8,666 nucleotides of DNA from Candidatus Omnitrophota bacterium (GTDB lineage: Bacteria; Omnitrophota; Gorgyraeia; B26-G9): NCBI GenBank assembly GCA_023136735.1, contig JAGLQQ010000186.1:1-8666 (forward strand), read 5' to 3'. Position numbers and translations under genes: made by a program. Below are positions 1-6,322 of the stretch, piece after piece. Within the stretch, counting starts at the first letter, position 1. Every line of letters begins with the position of its first letter. The notes under the pieces were generated by a model that searched no databases, had not been told where the DNA came from, and saw only the letters and a list, made by a program, of their open reading frames with translations.

Positions 1-1356
1 TCCGTCTTCTGTCTTCTTTTCACTGTCCTCTTTATTTTTAGGCCAATATTTAGTCATTATTTCTTCTTTTATTGCAACCTCATCTTTTTGAAAATATTTA
101 GCAAATAATCTCCAAGCTGTGTCTAACATCTTATCAACATCAATGTTTATATCTATAGCCAATAAAGCTTCCGCATAATCATAAGCAAATTTTAATGTCC
201 GCTCATCATAATCAGTCAGATCAAAACCGTTTTCTTTTTTTGTCTTAGAATTTGCCGCGTCAGAATAAAGCCTAACACCGGCATTCATAACCTGAGGATG
301 ATCTTCTCTTGTTCTTTTGCCAATAACTAACTGCTTAAGTCTTGAAAGACTTCTAAAGGGATCAACTATAACTTTCGATATGTCAGTATTACGACGCAAA
401 AATAACTGCCCCTCTGTAATATAACCTGTATTATCCGGAATAGCGTGGGTAATGTCCCCGCCGCTAAGTGTAGTTACCGCAATAATCGTGATTGATCCAT
501 CTTTAAATTGCACTGCTTTTTCATATATTTTTGCCAAATCACTATACAGAGATCCAGGCATGCTGTCTTTACTGGGAATTTGATCCATACGGTTTGAAAC
601 AATACTCAAAGCATCACAAAATAATGTCATATCAGTAAGTAAAACCAATACTTTCTCCTTTTTCTCAACCGCAAAATATTCAGCAGCAGCGAGTGCCATG
701 TCCGGGACTAATAATCTTTCTACCGGCGGATCATCGTTTGTATTAATAAAGCAGGTTATTTTTTCTAAAACACCGGCATCTTCAAAGACTCTGCGATAAT
801 AAAGATAATCATCGTTGGAAAGCCCCATCCCCCCAAGGATAATTCTATCAGCTTGAGCGCGCAAAGCAACATTGGCCATGACCTGATTATAAGGCTGATC
901 AGGATCAGCAAAAAAAGGTATTTTCTGTCCGGTAACAAGCGTATTATTTAAGTCAATCCCGGCAATCCCGGTACTAATCAATTGTGATGGTTGTTCACGA
1001 CGCACAGGATTAACACTCGGGCCTCCAATTGGAGTCTTTTCACCTTCCAGATCAGGACCTCCGTCAATTGGCTGTCCATAAGCATTCAGAAATCTCCCTG
1101 ATAGGTCATCGCCGACTTGTAGTGTAGGGGGCTCTCCCATAAAAATTACATCAACATCTGTTCCAATACCCTGAGTTCCTGAGAAAACCTGTAAGGTAAC
1201 CAAATCTCCTTGAATTTTAACTACCTGAGCCGGACGGCCATCGATTGTAGCCATTTCCTCATTAGCTATCCCTTTAGCTTTTAATGAACAGGTAGCTTTT
1301 GTAATCTGCTCGATCTTGGTGTAGACCGTTGTAAAGGCAGGTGGTTGACGGCTCAT
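1..1356 (-). CDS. atpB: V-type ATP synthase subunit B, 3' end beyond window
   Basis: This is the non-catalytic (regulatory) B subunit of the V/A-type ATPase head, which alternates with A in the A3B3 hexamer on the cytoplasmic face of the membrane. Translation from ATG at 1356 gives 452 codons that stay open to the window edge. Family signatures include RFLNAYGQPIDGG, the GIAGIDLNNTL segment, LTDMTLFCDAL, and SLSRLKQLVIGKRTREDH near residue 360. There is no Walker A P-loop, as expected for B. This is the shorter chlamydial/spirochaetal-style B, usually about 430-440 residues, so the KYWPKNKEDSEKK tail suggests that only a few residues are missing. The start overlaps the A stop codon in an ATGA, and AGGA lies 7 nt upstream of the ATG, so translational coupling to A is likely. 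Identity is secure; the exact C-terminus is not visible. Confidence 0.97.
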   Translation of the reverse strand, partial: MSRQPPAFTTVYTKIEQITKATCSLKAKGIANEEMATIDGRPAQVVKIQGDLVTLQVFSGTQGIGTDVDVIFMGEPPTLQVGDDLSGRFLNAYGQPIDGGPDLEGEKTPIGGPSVNPVRREQPSQLISTGIAGIDLNNTLVTGQKIPFFADPDQPYNQVMANVALRAQADRIILGGMGLSNDDYLYYRRVFEDAGVLEKITCFINTNDDPPVERLLVPDMALAAAEYFAVEKKEKVLVLLTDMTLFCDALSIVSNRMDQIPSKDSMPGSLYSDLAKIYEKAVQFKDGSITIIAVTTLSGGDITHAIPDNTGYITEGQLFLRRNTDISKVIVDPFRSLSRLKQLVIGKRTREDHPQVMNAGVRLYSDAANSKTKKENGFDLTDYDERTLKFAYDYAEALLAIDINIDVDKMLDTAWRLFAKYFQKDEVAIKEEIMTKYWPKNKEDSEKKTEDG

Positions 1357-3110
1357 GATACTTTCCTTTCCATTAAAGTGCTTTGTAATTCATCTTCAAA
1401 TTTTTTGAATTCATCTTTTTGAAACTCTGAGAAATTCATCTGCCGGATAATATTAATTACTTTCTTAAAATATGATGTTACCTCTGTGAACGCGCTAAAT
1501 TTAAATTCCGCATTACAAATATTATACAGAATATCCATCATATAACGCTGTCTTTCAAGCGATGTAGCTTTATCAACTGGATCAAAAGCATCTTGCTGCA
1601 AAAATCCAAAATCAACTAATTCTGATTTCCAATAACGTTGATGATATTCAACAGGCACACTATCATCTCCTAAAATATTTATCTGATCAAATGCTTCCTT
1701 ACCTCTTAGTAAGATATCTTTTATATAAGCAATTTTCTCAATCCAATGAGGCTCAAAGTTTTTTTCTAAATATTCTTTGACTTCCTTATACTCAAGATAT
1801 TTAGAGTAACTATCTATAGTATCTATAGATGGATAACGCTTACTATCTGCTCTTTGCTGTGACAGAGCATAAAAACATCTAGCTACTTTCTTAGTTGATT
1901 CAGTCACAGGCTCTTTCATATTTCCACCCGCGGGACTTACTGTACCAAGAAAAGTTACAGAACCAGTCTGTCCATTATTTAATTCAACAAGACCAGCTCT
2001 TGAATAAAAATTTGCCACTATTGCGGTAAGATCCATCGGAAAAGCATCAGGGCCTGGAAGTTCTTCCATTCTATTTGACATCTCACGCAATGCTTGTGCC
2101 CAACGCGATGTAGAATCAGCTAATAATAATATCTTTACGCCCATCAGTCTGTAATATTCAGCAATTGTCATTGCCGTATATACAGAAGCCTCACGTGATG
2201 CAACTGGCATATTAGATGTATTACAAATAATTATTGTTCGCTCTATTAATTTGCGCCCAGTATTGGGATCATCAAGTTCTGGAAATTCTTTAAATATCTC
2301 AACAACTTCATTAGCCCGCTCACCGCAAGCACACATAATTACCATATCTACCTGCGCATTTGCCGCAATAATATGCTGTAATACTGTTTTGCCGCAACCA
2401 AATGGTCCTGGAATAAAACCAGTCCCTCCCGCAACAATCGGATTGATTGTATCTATAAGACGAACTCCTGTCTGCAAAGGTTTAAAAGCAATAGGTTTAT
2501 TAGCATAAGCCCGTATTGGCACTTTAACCGGCCAACGCTGTGTCATGGTTACATCAATAACTTCCCCGCTTGAGTTTTTTAAAACAGCAATAGTATCTTT
2601 TACTGTATATTTACCTTTTGCCGCGACAGAATATACCTGCCAAATCCCTTCAAGACTTATCGGCACCATTATCTTATGCTTGATGAAATTCTCTTGGACT
2701 TCTCCGAGCCAGTCACCAGCTTGAACTTTATCTGTTTTTTTTGCCAAAGGCAAAAATTCCCATTTTTTATCATAGGAAAAAGGCGTAGTCATTTCACCAC
2801 GTTTTAAAAATACTCCGGTCATTGCTTCCAGATCATTCTGCAATCCATCATATTTTTGTGATAACATCCCCGGTCCTAGCTCAACTTCAAGCAAATGATC
2901 AGTAAACTCAACAGGAGAACCTACTGTTAGGCCACGAGTACTTTCAAATACCTGCGCAAAGGCACTATTGCCATTAATTTTGATGATCTCGGCTTTTAAT
3001 TTAGTATCACCCAGTGTTATATAACAAATTTCATTCTGGCTAACCGGCCCATCTACTTCAATAGTAATCAGATTTGATACTATCCCAATAACTCGTCCTT
3101 TTGTTGACAT
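1353..3110 (-). CDS. atpA: V-type ATP synthase subunit A (catalytic)
   Basis: Catalytic A subunit of the V/A-type ATPase: it binds and hydrolyses (or makes) ATP in the A3B3 head and couples this to ion movement through the membrane rotor. The 585-residue length is normal for the family. The N-terminal beta-barrel (about 1-70) is followed by the GPGMLSQKYDGLQ motif near 79-91 and the A-specific insert (about 110-190). The P-loop GPFGCGKT is at 235-242, the catalytic GER at 263-265, and the Walker B strand ILLLADSTSRWAQALRE ends at Asp332. SRAGLVE near 370 and TVSPAGGNMKEPVTEST are also present. All key catalytic residues look intact. A strong Shine-Dalgarno, GGAGGAG, lies two A's before the ATG. 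Unlike its operon partners, the gene is preceded by 417 bp of non-coding repeat-rich DNA. Its 3' end overlaps B by 4 bp. Confidence 0.98.
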   Translation of the reverse strand: MSTKGRVIGIVSNLITIEVDGPVSQNEICYITLGDTKLKAEIIKINGNSAFAQVFESTRGLTVGSPVEFTDHLLEVELGPGMLSQKYDGLQNDLEAMTGVFLKRGEMTTPFSYDKKWEFLPLAKKTDKVQAGDWLGEVQENFIKHKIMVPISLEGIWQVYSVAAKGKYTVKDTIAVLKNSSGEVIDVTMTQRWPVKVPIRAYANKPIAFKPLQTGVRLIDTINPIVAGGTGFIPGPFGCGKTVLQHIIAANAQVDMVIMCACGERANEVVEIFKEFPELDDPNTGRKLIERTIIICNTSNMPVASREASVYTAMTIAEYYRLMGVKILLLADSTSRWAQALREMSNRMEELPGPDAFPMDLTAIVANFYSRAGLVELNNGQTGSVTFLGTVSPAGGNMKEPVTESTKKVARCFYALSQQRADSKRYPSIDTIDSYSKYLEYKEVKEYLEKNFEPHWIEKIAYIKDILLRGKEAFDQINILGDDSVPVEYHQRYWKSELVDFGFLQQDAFDPVDKATSLERQRYMMDILYNICNAEFKFSAFTEVTSYFKKVINIIRQMNFSEFQKDEFKKFEDELQSTLMERKVS

Positions 3111-3190
3111 TTCTCCTCCGAATTTATTTATTTTTAAGAAAAAGCAAACTCTGCTTTATTTTTTGAAAACTGTCTTGTCCTGCAATAGTT

Positions 3191-3262
3191 AACACTTTTA
3201 AACATAGATGATTTACTTAACCGCCCGCTTCGCTCGATAAACACTGATTAACACTGTTTAAT
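3191..3262. repeat. 10-bp-phased repeat tract, left arm
   Basis: AACACTG occurs at 3240-3246 and again exactly 10 bp later at 3250-3256. Looser copies AACACT (3191) and AACATA (3201) are also 10 bp apart, one base off that phase. On the minus strand the better copies read as ATCAGTGTT-like units. They resemble, in opposite orientation, the ATCTGCGTTT units of the tract at 3418-3482. The middle of the interval (3211-3235) is diverged, so only 3236-3262 is clear. It does not encode anything recognisable. Confidence 0.5.
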
Positions 3263-3282
3263 ACAACTATTTACCACTGCAC

Positions 3283-3411
3283 GTATATGCTCAACGCGTT
3301 TTCTTTGAAAGCATTGGTTTTATTCAAAGTGAACTCAATAAGAAAAATGAATTTTTCTTTTGATTCACCTTTGAATAAATTTAAGCCGCGCCAAGCGGCT
3401 TGAGCATATAC
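3283..3411. repeat. 129-bp palindromic element with 12-bp terminal inverted repeats
   Basis: The ends are a perfect 12-bp inverted repeat, GTATATGCTCAA at 3283-3294 and its reverse complement at 3400-3411. Inside lie a long imperfect hairpin (3322-3376) and a 7-bp GC-rich hairpin with 5-nt loop (AAGCCGC 3383-3389, GCGGCTT 3395-3401) whose last two bases overlap the right terminal repeat. The layout fits a non-autonomous palindromic repeat (MITE- or REP-like) or a structured RNA domain closed by a terminal stem. No target-site duplication is visible at the edges and no transposase is in the window, so mobility is unproven. Confidence 0.6.
3322..3376. repeat. Long imperfect hairpin, 24 bp stem with single-base bulges
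   Basis: The arms pair as ATTCAAA/TTTGAAT, GTGAA/TTCAC, TCAA/TTGA and AAGAAAAA/TTTTTCTT, with only single-base bulges (3334, 3339 and 3369) and a TGAA loop at 3348-3351. In minus-strand mRNA this would be a stable stem between the DUF2764 and subunit A cistrons. No U-run follows the stem in the minus direction, so it is not a canonical terminator; a stability or RNase processing role is possible. Confidence 0.65.
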
Positions 3412-3417
3412 TTTCTT

Positions 3418-3482
3418 ATCTGCGCTTATCGAATCTTCCTTTTTACTTGTGACTGCGTTTATCTGCGTCCATCTGCGGTTAA
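3418..3482. repeat. 10-bp-phased repeat tract, right arm
   Basis: CTGCG recurs at 3453-3457, 3463-3467 and 3473-3477, exactly 10 bp apart, within ATCTGCG-type units (3461 and 3471). A further ATCTGCG stands at 3418-3424, just outside the palindromic element. The unit is too short and the spacing too tight for CRISPR. From memory, similar ATCTGCGTTT-style phased runs occur in intergenic DNA of various environmental bacteria, but I cannot verify this here. Confidence 0.6.
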
Positions 3483-3527
3483 TTTATTTTCCCCTCAACC
3501 TATTTCAGAATATCACAAACATTTCAA

Positions 3528-4361
3528 TTATTGTTTTATAAGTTCACGATCTACTTTTGATATTTCAGTAAACGCCTCACGTCCACCCTTAACTGTCATA
3601 GCAATCCAACGCTCAACCATCATTAATTTAATCAAATATCCAAGCAAAACATCAACTTTAAAATAAGTGAAAGTATTAATCTGATCAATCTTATCCCAAC
3701 GCAGATGATCAATCAGTTTTTCCCTATAGACGATATCATCCTTGTCAAAAGCATCCACTAAAGACTGTATATAATCCACACTATTCCCTAGCCCAAAATC
3801 ATTAGCCGTAGATGTTTTTAATTTTCCTATAACCTCATCTTCTCCAACCTCTAATAAACTAATGTTGTCGATCTTAAATTTTCTTTTACTTATAGCAAGT
3901 AAAATATTTCTCAACCTGAAATCAAAAGTAAAATAATCACTGATAAAAGAATTTTTATGCCGCATCATTTTCCCGTAAAAACTCTCCAAAAGTAATTCTT
4001 CAGCCAGATAACGATTTATTGTTTTGTTTTCATTGTCTACTCCATCAAGAGAGTTTTTAAAATTGAGAACATATGAATGCTGCTTTTCATCTAAAGTTTC
4101 CGGGTTATCAAAAAATGATTTCATTTGGTTAAAAGTCCAATTTCCTCTTGCATCAAGTGAAGTATTACCACTACCTGAAACAATATCCGCAATATTAGGA
4201 TTATCGTTCATATAGAGTATGTCCTGAACATATTGAGCATGCTCTGAGTCAAGATTACAATACAATTCTTCAATAAACTCATTAACCCGATACGGTTCTT
4301 TATAATCATCTAAACGTAACTCAGGCAAAGAAGATATTAAATAATAATAATTACTGCTCAT
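3528..4361 (-). CDS. DUF2764 family V-ATPase operon protein
   Basis: A 277-residue protein that matches, by position and motifs, the DUF2764 family encoded between subunits E and A in chlamydial, spirochaetal and Bacteroidetes-type V-ATPase operons. Visible features are the N-terminal YYYLISSLPEL, a central YFTFDFRLRNILLAISKRK helix (about 143-161), and a C-terminal helical stretch with LRWDKIDQINTFTYFKVDVLLGYL-type spacing ending in KLMMVERW (about 219-252). No signal peptide or membrane segment is seen. These operons lack a recognisable subunit C (the central-stalk socket), so this protein may fill that structural role; that is inference, not shown by the sequence. Its ATG directly follows the TAA of E, with AAGG 5 nt upstream, which suggests coupled translation. 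Length agrees with the family (about 270). Confidence 0.85.
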   Translation of the reverse strand: MSSNYYYLISSLPELRLDDYKEPYRVNEFIEELYCNLDSEHAQYVQDILYMNDNPNIADIVSGSGNTSLDARGNWTFNQMKSFFDNPETLDEKQHSYVLNFKNSLDGVDNENKTINRYLAEELLLESFYGKMMRHKNSFISDYFTFDFRLRNILLAISKRKFKIDNISLLEVGEDEVIGKLKTSTANDFGLGNSVDYIQSLVDAFDKDDIVYREKLIDHLRWDKIDQINTFTYFKVDVLLGYLIKLMMVERWIAMTVKGGREAFTEISKVDRELIKQ

Positions 4362-4985
4362 TTAAACCTTATCTCCAAAAAGAAACTGTTTCATCCGCGG
4401 CCGCAGAAAATACTGAATCAACGCTTTAAAATCATCCTCAGTAAAACCGATTCTATAACTGCCATCTTTCGGGCTAATAACAAAACCACTTTTTACTTTT
4501 TCATCAAACTCTATTTTTAAGCCTTTGTCTAGCTCTTGTTTGCCTGATACAAAAAAATGCTCCTGGATATCTGTCTGGACTTTTTTAGGCAATTTTAAAT
4601 AAAACTCCTGTCCCCGGTTGCATCCTGAGCCTACCCACTCCTTCATAACGATCTCAAGTATTTTCTTTAAAAATTCAGGATCATCAAAAAAACCTTCAAC
4701 TGCCCCTTTAGTTACTTTCACTGAAATTAGCTCAGAGATTTTCTGCCTAAGAAGTGCCAAAGACTGTTGCGTTGCCATACGCAGCTCTGAATTAACCATA
4801 TTCTTTAATTCTTCAGATTCCTTCCGAGCAACAGAAATTATATCTTCTGATTCTTTCCTAGCTGAGCGTAAAATTTTTCTTTTTTCCGCTTCAGCTGCCT
4901 TAATAATATTTTCTGCCTCAACGCTTGCTTTTTGAATACCTTCTTCATATATCTGCTTAGTCAGTTTTTCCAGTTTATCCGTCAT
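4362..4985 (-). CDS. atpE: V-type ATP synthase subunit E (peripheral stalk)
   Basis: Subunit E forms the peripheral stator stalk that holds the A3B3 head against rotation. The 207 residues start with a long alanine/glutamate/lysine-rich coiled coil (about 1-90), visible as repeated EAENIIKAAEAEKRKIL-type heptads. A globular C-terminal domain follows, ending in EDDFKALIQYFLRPRMKQFLF, which resembles the region contacting A/B. It is the first gene of the ATPase cluster. The start at 4985 is supported by AGAGGTG 4 nt upstream. The next gene begins immediately after its stop codon. The 328 bp upstream, before ymdB, contain a gene remnant, and I found no convincing promoter there; the operon may be read through from ymdB or use a weak promoter that I cannot recognise. 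Confidence 0.9.
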   Translation of the reverse strand: MTDKLEKLTKQIYEEGIQKASVEAENIIKAAEAEKRKILRSARKESEDIISVARKESEELKNMVNSELRMATQQSLALLRQKISELISVKVTKGAVEGFFDDPEFLKKILEIVMKEWVGSGCNRGQEFYLKLPKKVQTDIQEHFFVSGKQELDKGLKIEFDEKVKSGFVISPKDGSYRIGFTEDDFKALIQYFLRPRMKQFLFGDKV

Positions 4986-5033
4986 TTTTCACCTCTTTTA
5001 TTTTCTACCTTTTTAATAACAAAATTTCATCAA

Positions 5034-5284
5034 TTAAACCCCGTGGTTTTCTATACCATAAAAAATTAGTTGCTTATACTTATATATATCGAATAACTGC
5101 GGAAAAACTTTAATCATAATTTTCTTTTTTTCAGATACGCATGCAATATCTATTCTCCTCTATCTTTAATCTTCAGAATTATAAACTGGCTGGGCAATGC
5201 TTTTTTAGCTATGGAAGACGCATTAATCTTTATTTTACAAATAAATGGATTTAAACTTGGATTATTCATAATTCGCAGAACATT
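5034..5284 (-). pseudogene. Decayed NfnA/SudB-like ferredoxin:NADP reductase fragment
   Basis: Between ymdB and atpE, a minus-strand frame reads NVLRIMNNPSLNPF at its start and continues through SIAKKALPSQFIIL to DRGE, ending at a TAG (5152-5150). A second frame, open from just before that stop, reads DIACVSEKKKIMIKVFPQ and ends at TAA (5036-5034). Joined across a frameshift, they follow the N-terminal FAD-binding pattern of the NfnA/SudB family, recalled as A..IAKKA.PGQFVIL...KGERI.LTIAD...GTITIVFQ. Intact family members are about 280 residues; only about 80 remain, the PGQF glycine is serine, and the NAD-binding half is absent. I infer a degenerate remnant. A weaker alternative is a real small ORF starting at ATG 5269 (39 residues); it has no good Shine-Dalgarno. 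Confidence 0.5.
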
Positions 5285-5313
5285 GGTATTTTCCCAAAAA
5301 TATATGTATATTA

Positions 5314-6102
5314 TTATGCAATTTTTTCTTTCACTCTTTTTATCGCTTCTGCTTTTCCGCTCATCGGGTCTACTTCTATAATAACTCCCTGCAACTGCAC
5401 ATTTTTATCAGCCACTTCAAATCTCATAGGCATATAATTTAAGAACCTCGGAAGTATCTGCTCGACTTTTCTGCCTATGACAGAATCGATTGGACCGCTC
5501 ATCCCTACATCTGTGATATATGCTGTATGTTCTGCTTCGGGAAGAATGCGCTCATCTGCAGTCTGCACGTGGGTATGCGTTCCTAAAACTGCGCTTACCT
5601 GACCGTTTAGATACCATCCCATCGCAACTTTTTCACTAGTTGCTTCAGCATGTATATCAATAATAATAATTTGAGTTTCCAGTTTGACTTTTTTTACAAG
5701 TTCCTTCGCCTTGCGGAAAGGACAATCCAGCGGCTCCATAAAAACTCTGCCATTTACATTAATCACGCCTACCTTTACGCCGCTTGAGGCCTTAACTACA
5801 GCGTATCCACTACCTGGAACCTCATCAGGGTAATTAGCAGGCCTGATCAATCTTTCATGGAAATTCAATATCTCAACTATTTCCTTTTTCTTGAAGATAT
5901 GATCTCCTGAAGTAAGAACGTCTACTCCATAGTTGATAAGTTCTTTATAAATTTTAGCTGTTATTCCTGAACCTCCCGCTGAGTTCTCGGCATTGGCGAT
6001 TACAAAATCTATTTGTTCCCGCTGGCGCAAAGAAGCGATACCTTTCTTAACAGCAACTCTTCCGGGCTCTCCTACTATGTCACCTATCATAAGGATTTTC
6101 AT
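5314..6102 (-). CDS. ymdB: YmdB family metallophosphoesterase (TIGR00282)
   Basis: Cytoplasmic dinuclear-metal phosphodiesterase. In Bacillus subtilis YmdB acts on cyclic nucleotides (including 2',3'-cNMPs) and affects biofilm and motility gene expression. The 262-residue length is normal. Metal-site motifs are MIGDIVGEPGR (Asp8), NAENSAGG (Glu39, Asn40), SGDHIF (Asp67, His68), IDIHAEATSEK (His151) and LGTHTHVQTAD (His176, His178), followed by ITDVGMSGP. The position equivalent to the B. subtilis Asn67 metal ligand is Asp here. It lies downstream of rny, as in several bacterial groups, consistent with a shared role in RNA or nucleotide turnover. AGGA (6110-6113) lies 7 nt before the ATG and touches a C-rich repeat (in mRNA) that could pair with the G-rich repeat after rny. 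Confidence 0.95.
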   Translation of the reverse strand: MKILMIGDIVGEPGRVAVKKGIASLRQREQIDFVIANAENSAGGSGITAKIYKELINYGVDVLTSGDHIFKKKEIVEILNFHERLIRPANYPDEVPGSGYAVVKASSGVKVGVINVNGRVFMEPLDCPFRKAKELVKKVKLETQIIIIDIHAEATSEKVAMGWYLNGQVSAVLGTHTHVQTADERILPEAEHTAYITDVGMSGPIDSVIGRKVEQILPRFLNYMPMRFEVADKNVQLQGVIIEVDPMSGKAEAIKRVKEKIA

Positions 6103-6113
6103 AACTAAATCCT

Positions 6114-6138
6114 GGGGGTTGGGGTATAGGGAGTAGGG
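6114..6138 (+). repeat. G-tract repeat, G-quadruplex motif, near ymdB start
   Basis: Runs of 5, 4, 3 and 3 G are separated by TT, TATA and AGTA on the plus strand, fitting the G3+N1-7 quadruplex pattern. In ymdB mRNA (minus strand) this is the complementary C-rich strand, ending one base from the AGGA Shine-Dalgarno. About 19 of 22 positions, allowing one gap, match the reverse complement of the repeat at 6290-6313. Confidence 0.6.
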
Positions 6139-6289
6139 TTTAGAAAGTCTACTCTTTTTACCCTTTTTTTTATATTACTAAATTTTAACTTTATCACCTG
6201 CAAAAACTTAAAAACTTATCATCTTACATTAGAGTTCTACACTAAGTAATCCAAGGGCTTGGAACTCGGAAAATTCATTATTTATTACA

Positions 6290-6313
6290 CCCTATTCCCC
6301 ACCCCCTACACCC
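6290..6313 (-). repeat. C-tract repeat, G-quadruplex motif on minus strand, after rny
   Basis: Runs of 3, 4, 5 and 3 C are separated by TATT, A and TACA. On the minus strand, and so in the rny transcript, this is a four-G-run quadruplex motif beginning about 10 nt after the rny stop codon. It is the inverted partner of the repeat at 6114-6138. Confidence 0.6.
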
Positions 6314-6322
6314 TAATTTTGA

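Larger units (their letters stand above)
3111..3527. other. 417-bp structured non-coding gap inside the V-ATPase operon
   Basis: No credible coding frame is seen on either strand. The gap separates DUF2764 from subunit A, although the other ATPase gene junctions in the window abut or overlap. It contains, in plus order, a weak hairpin (AAAGCA/TGCTTT arms at 3141-3157), a 10-bp-phased tract (3191-3262), a 129-bp element bounded by 12-bp inverted repeats (3283-3411), and a second 10-bp-phased tract (3418-3482). Only the last few bases before subunit A (Shine-Dalgarno GGAGGAG) look like an ordinary leader. I read it as an insertion of small repetitive elements into an operon. Whether it also works as a processing or attenuation site is inference. 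Confidence 0.75.
6103..6322. other. rny-ymdB intergenic region bounded by inverted G/C-tract repeats
   Basis: This 220-bp gap contains no supported gene. Its two edges carry related repeats in opposite orientation (6114-6138 and 6290-6313). The core between them is AT-rich and holds short palindromes: CCAAG/CTTGG at 6251-6262, GAGTTC/GAACTC at 6232-6267 and GAGTAG/CTACTC at 6131-6154. No promoter with acceptable -35 and -10 boxes was found for ymdB, and no intrinsic terminator for rny, so co-transcription across the gap is the simplest reading. The layout, terminal inverted repeats around an AT-rich core, could also be a decayed miniature insertion. Confidence 0.6.

Noticed and set aside
2251..2508. 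Plus-strand frame of 85 codons inside atpA
   Set aside because: It lies opposite the P-loop region of an intact, strongly supported gene and has no family resemblance or ribosome binding site.
3141..3157. AAAGCA/TGCTTT hairpin with nearby T-run just before atpA, as a terminator
   Set aside because: The stem has only six AT-rich pairs and the T-run is interrupted; a terminator 30 nt before an operon gene would be implausible.
3418..3482. CRISPR-like array
   Set aside because: The units are about 7 bp with a 10-bp period, far below CRISPR repeat and spacer sizes, and there are no cas genes.
3400..3666. Plus-strand frame of 88 codons running from the repeat tract into DUF2764
   Set aside because: Its first part is built from the phased repeat and the rest is antisense to DUF2764; no protein-like conservation is visible.
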